Of a stretch of 13,078 nucleotides of DNA, positions 11,771-13,078 are shown in pieces. The DNA is taken from the NCBI GenBank assembly GCA_017557475.1, contig JAFYYO010000227.1:1-13078 (forward strand), given 5' to 3'. The translations under genes and the position numbers were made by a program. The stretch comes from Bacteroidaceae bacterium. GTDB lineage: Bacteria; Bacteroidota; Bacteroidia; Bacteroidales; Bacteroidaceae. The first letter of the stretch is position 1. Every line of letters begins with the position of its first letter. A model generated the notes under the pieces. That model did not search any database, was not told the DNA's origin, and saw only the letters and a program-made list of their open reading frames with translations.

Positions 11771-13078
11771 ATGGACGGAAATTATGAGCTTGAAAAGCGT
11801 AAATACGTGATTGGTGGCGCTGCATTTGTCATCATTCTCGTCTATCTGCTACGCCTCTTCACCCTGCAACTGCTGAGCGAGGACTTCAAGAAGAGTGCCG
11901 ACTCAAACGCTTTCCTCAAGCGCATTCAGTATCCTGCCAGAGGTGCAATCTCCGACAGAAACGGCAAACTGCTCGTTTACAATCAGCCCGCCTACGATGT
12001 GATGGTCATTATGTACGAGCAGCAAGGCGTCGATACACTCGACCTTTGTGAAAGTCTGGGCATTACTCGCGATTGGTACGAACGGCGAATGGCTGAGATA
12101 AAGGACAGGAATCGCAATCCTGGCTACAGTTCCTATACGCAGCAAGTCTTCATGAGTCAGCTCTCGACAGAGGAGTTCAGCCGCTTCCAAGAGAAACTTT
12201 TCCGCTTTCCTGGCTTTTACATACAGAAGCGCAGCATCCGTCAGTACAGCTATCCTTATGCCGCACACCTTCTTGGTGATGTTGCAGAGGTGAGTCCTGC
12301 TGACATTGAGGCCGATCCATACTATCGTAGTGGCGACTACATCGGCAAGCTTGGTGTAGAGCGTTCCTACGAAGAGGCCTTGCGAGGCGAGAAAGGAATG
12401 GAGATTCTGCTGAGAGATGCTCGCGGACGCATCAAGGGACGTTATCAGAACGGCAAGTTCGACGAAGCTCCTATTCCTGGTCGCAACCTCACGATGAGCA
12501 TCGACCTCGAGCTGCAAGCACTTGGAGAACGCCTGATGAAAGGCAAGCTCGGCAGCATCGTTGCTATCGAGCCCAGCACAGGAGAAGTGCTTTGCATGGT
12601 GTCCAGCCCCACTTACGACCCTCGCATCATGATTGGTCGTCAGCGAGGAAAGAATCAGTTGTTGCTGGCTCAAGACCCACACAAGCCGCTCCTCAATCGC
12701 GCCATCATGGGACAATATCCGCCTGGCTCAACTTTCAAAACGAGCCAAGCACTCACGTTCCTTCAGGAAGGCATCATCACACCACAAACCGCTTACCCTT
12801 GCAGCCGAGGTTTTCATTTCAGAGGACTCAGGGTCGGTTGTCACGGGCACGGTTCTCCTTTGCCACTCGTTCCTGCAATCGCGACCTCTTGTAACGGCTA
12901 CTTTTGTTGGGGACTTTATCATATGTTCGGCAACAGAACGAAGTATAAGACGGTTCAAGAGGCGATGACCACCTGGAAGGATTATATGGTCAGCATGGGC
13001 TTTGGCTACAAACTCGGCATCGACCTCCCAGGAGAGAAGCGAGGCATGATTCCCAACGCACAATTCTACGACAAAGCA
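11771..13078 (+). CDS. mrdA: Penicillin-binding protein 2 (elongation transpeptidase), C-terminus beyond the window
   Basis: The frame runs from ATG 11771 to the window edge (436 codons). There is one N-terminal membrane anchor (about 12-32), then the pedestal beginning with NAFLKRIQYPARGAISDRNG (46-65), typical of class B PBPs. The transpeptidase domain follows with the active-site serine in PPGSTFK (S320, K323) and the SxN motif S373-C-N375. The KTG motif and the end of the domain are outside the window. The protein crosslinks peptidoglycan during cylindrical growth with RodA, whose gene is expected next. The context in mreBCD supports PBP2 over the division protein PBP3. Confidence 0.93.
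   Translation, partial: MDGNYELEKRKYVIGGAAFVIILVYLLRLFTLQLLSEDFKKSADSNAFLKRIQYPARGAISDRNGKLLVYNQPAYDVMVIMYEQQGVDTLDLCESLGITRDWYERRMAEIKDRNRNPGYSSYTQQVFMSQLSTEEFSRFQEKLFRFPGFYIQKRSIRQYSYPYAAHLLGDVAEVSPADIEADPYYRSGDYIGKLGVERSYEEALRGEKGMEILLRDARGRIKGRYQNGKFDEAPIPGRNLTMSIDLELQALGERLMKGKLGSIVAIEPSTGEVLCMVSSPTYDPRIMIGRQRGKNQLLLAQDPHKPLLNRAIMGQYPPGSTFKTSQALTFLQEGIITPQTAYPCSRGFHFRGLRVGCHGHGSPLPLVPAIATSCNGYFCWGLYHMFGNRTKYKTVQEAMTTWKDYMVSMGFGYKLGIDLPGEKRGMIPNAQFYDKA

Overview
The window reads as a chromosomal segment of a Bacteroidales bacterium, most likely a Prevotella-like member of the Prevotellaceae. The evidence is the repeated Bacteroidetes-type -7 box TAnnTTTG in front of genes (usually followed by GCA), the absence of Shine-Dalgarno sequences, the gene order IMP cyclohydrolase-mreB-mreC-mreD-mrdA, and close resemblance of the proteins to gut/oral Bacteroidales families. 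The genus is inferred from memory of family sequences, not from a search.

Left part (1-5788): a partial mismatch-uracil DNA glycosylase (leftward) and an EamA transporter (rightward) diverge from a shared control region. A hemolysin III/PAQR membrane protein and a large adenylate-forming synthetase-ACP-PlsC fusion form a leftward operon, which converges on the EamA gene. The fusion gene in turn diverges from a nucleotide-sugar-type epimerase. The two divergent control regions (421-480 and 4667-4726) have the same architecture to the base: two outward-facing TAnnTTTG boxes, 8-nt flanks, and four tandem 7-mers of form YYYYTAA, giving exactly 44 nt between the boxes. This is the most striking non-coding signal here.

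Middle part (5789-8621): about 760 nt without a convincing gene holds 22-nt tandem repeats, a leftward promoter with a -33/-7 match that serves no known gene (candidate small RNA), a 169-bp foldback element built on 7-mer repeats, and a cluster of TTGAC-containing repeats. It is followed by a two-gene operon: a secreted DUF1080 (3-keto-disaccharide hydrolase-like) protein and a Tat-type Gfo/Idh/MocA oxidoreductase. The pair suggests an oxidation-elimination route for glycoside cleavage in the periplasm.

Right part (8702-13078): a promoter leads into a single-domain IMP cyclohydrolase (no AICAR formyltransferase domain), then mreB, mreC, mreD and a partial mrdA/PBP2, the rod-shape elongation operon. 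The whole purH-mreB gap is an array of AAATYGTN 8-mers that also supplies the mreB start codon. The same 8-mers recur as an in-frame inverted repeat inside mreC. A different repeat (CCCCCTNNNGGGGG type, 26 bp) is built into the 3' end of the fusion gene and supplies its last residues and stop codon. Several genes here have therefore absorbed intergenic-type repeats into their reading frames.
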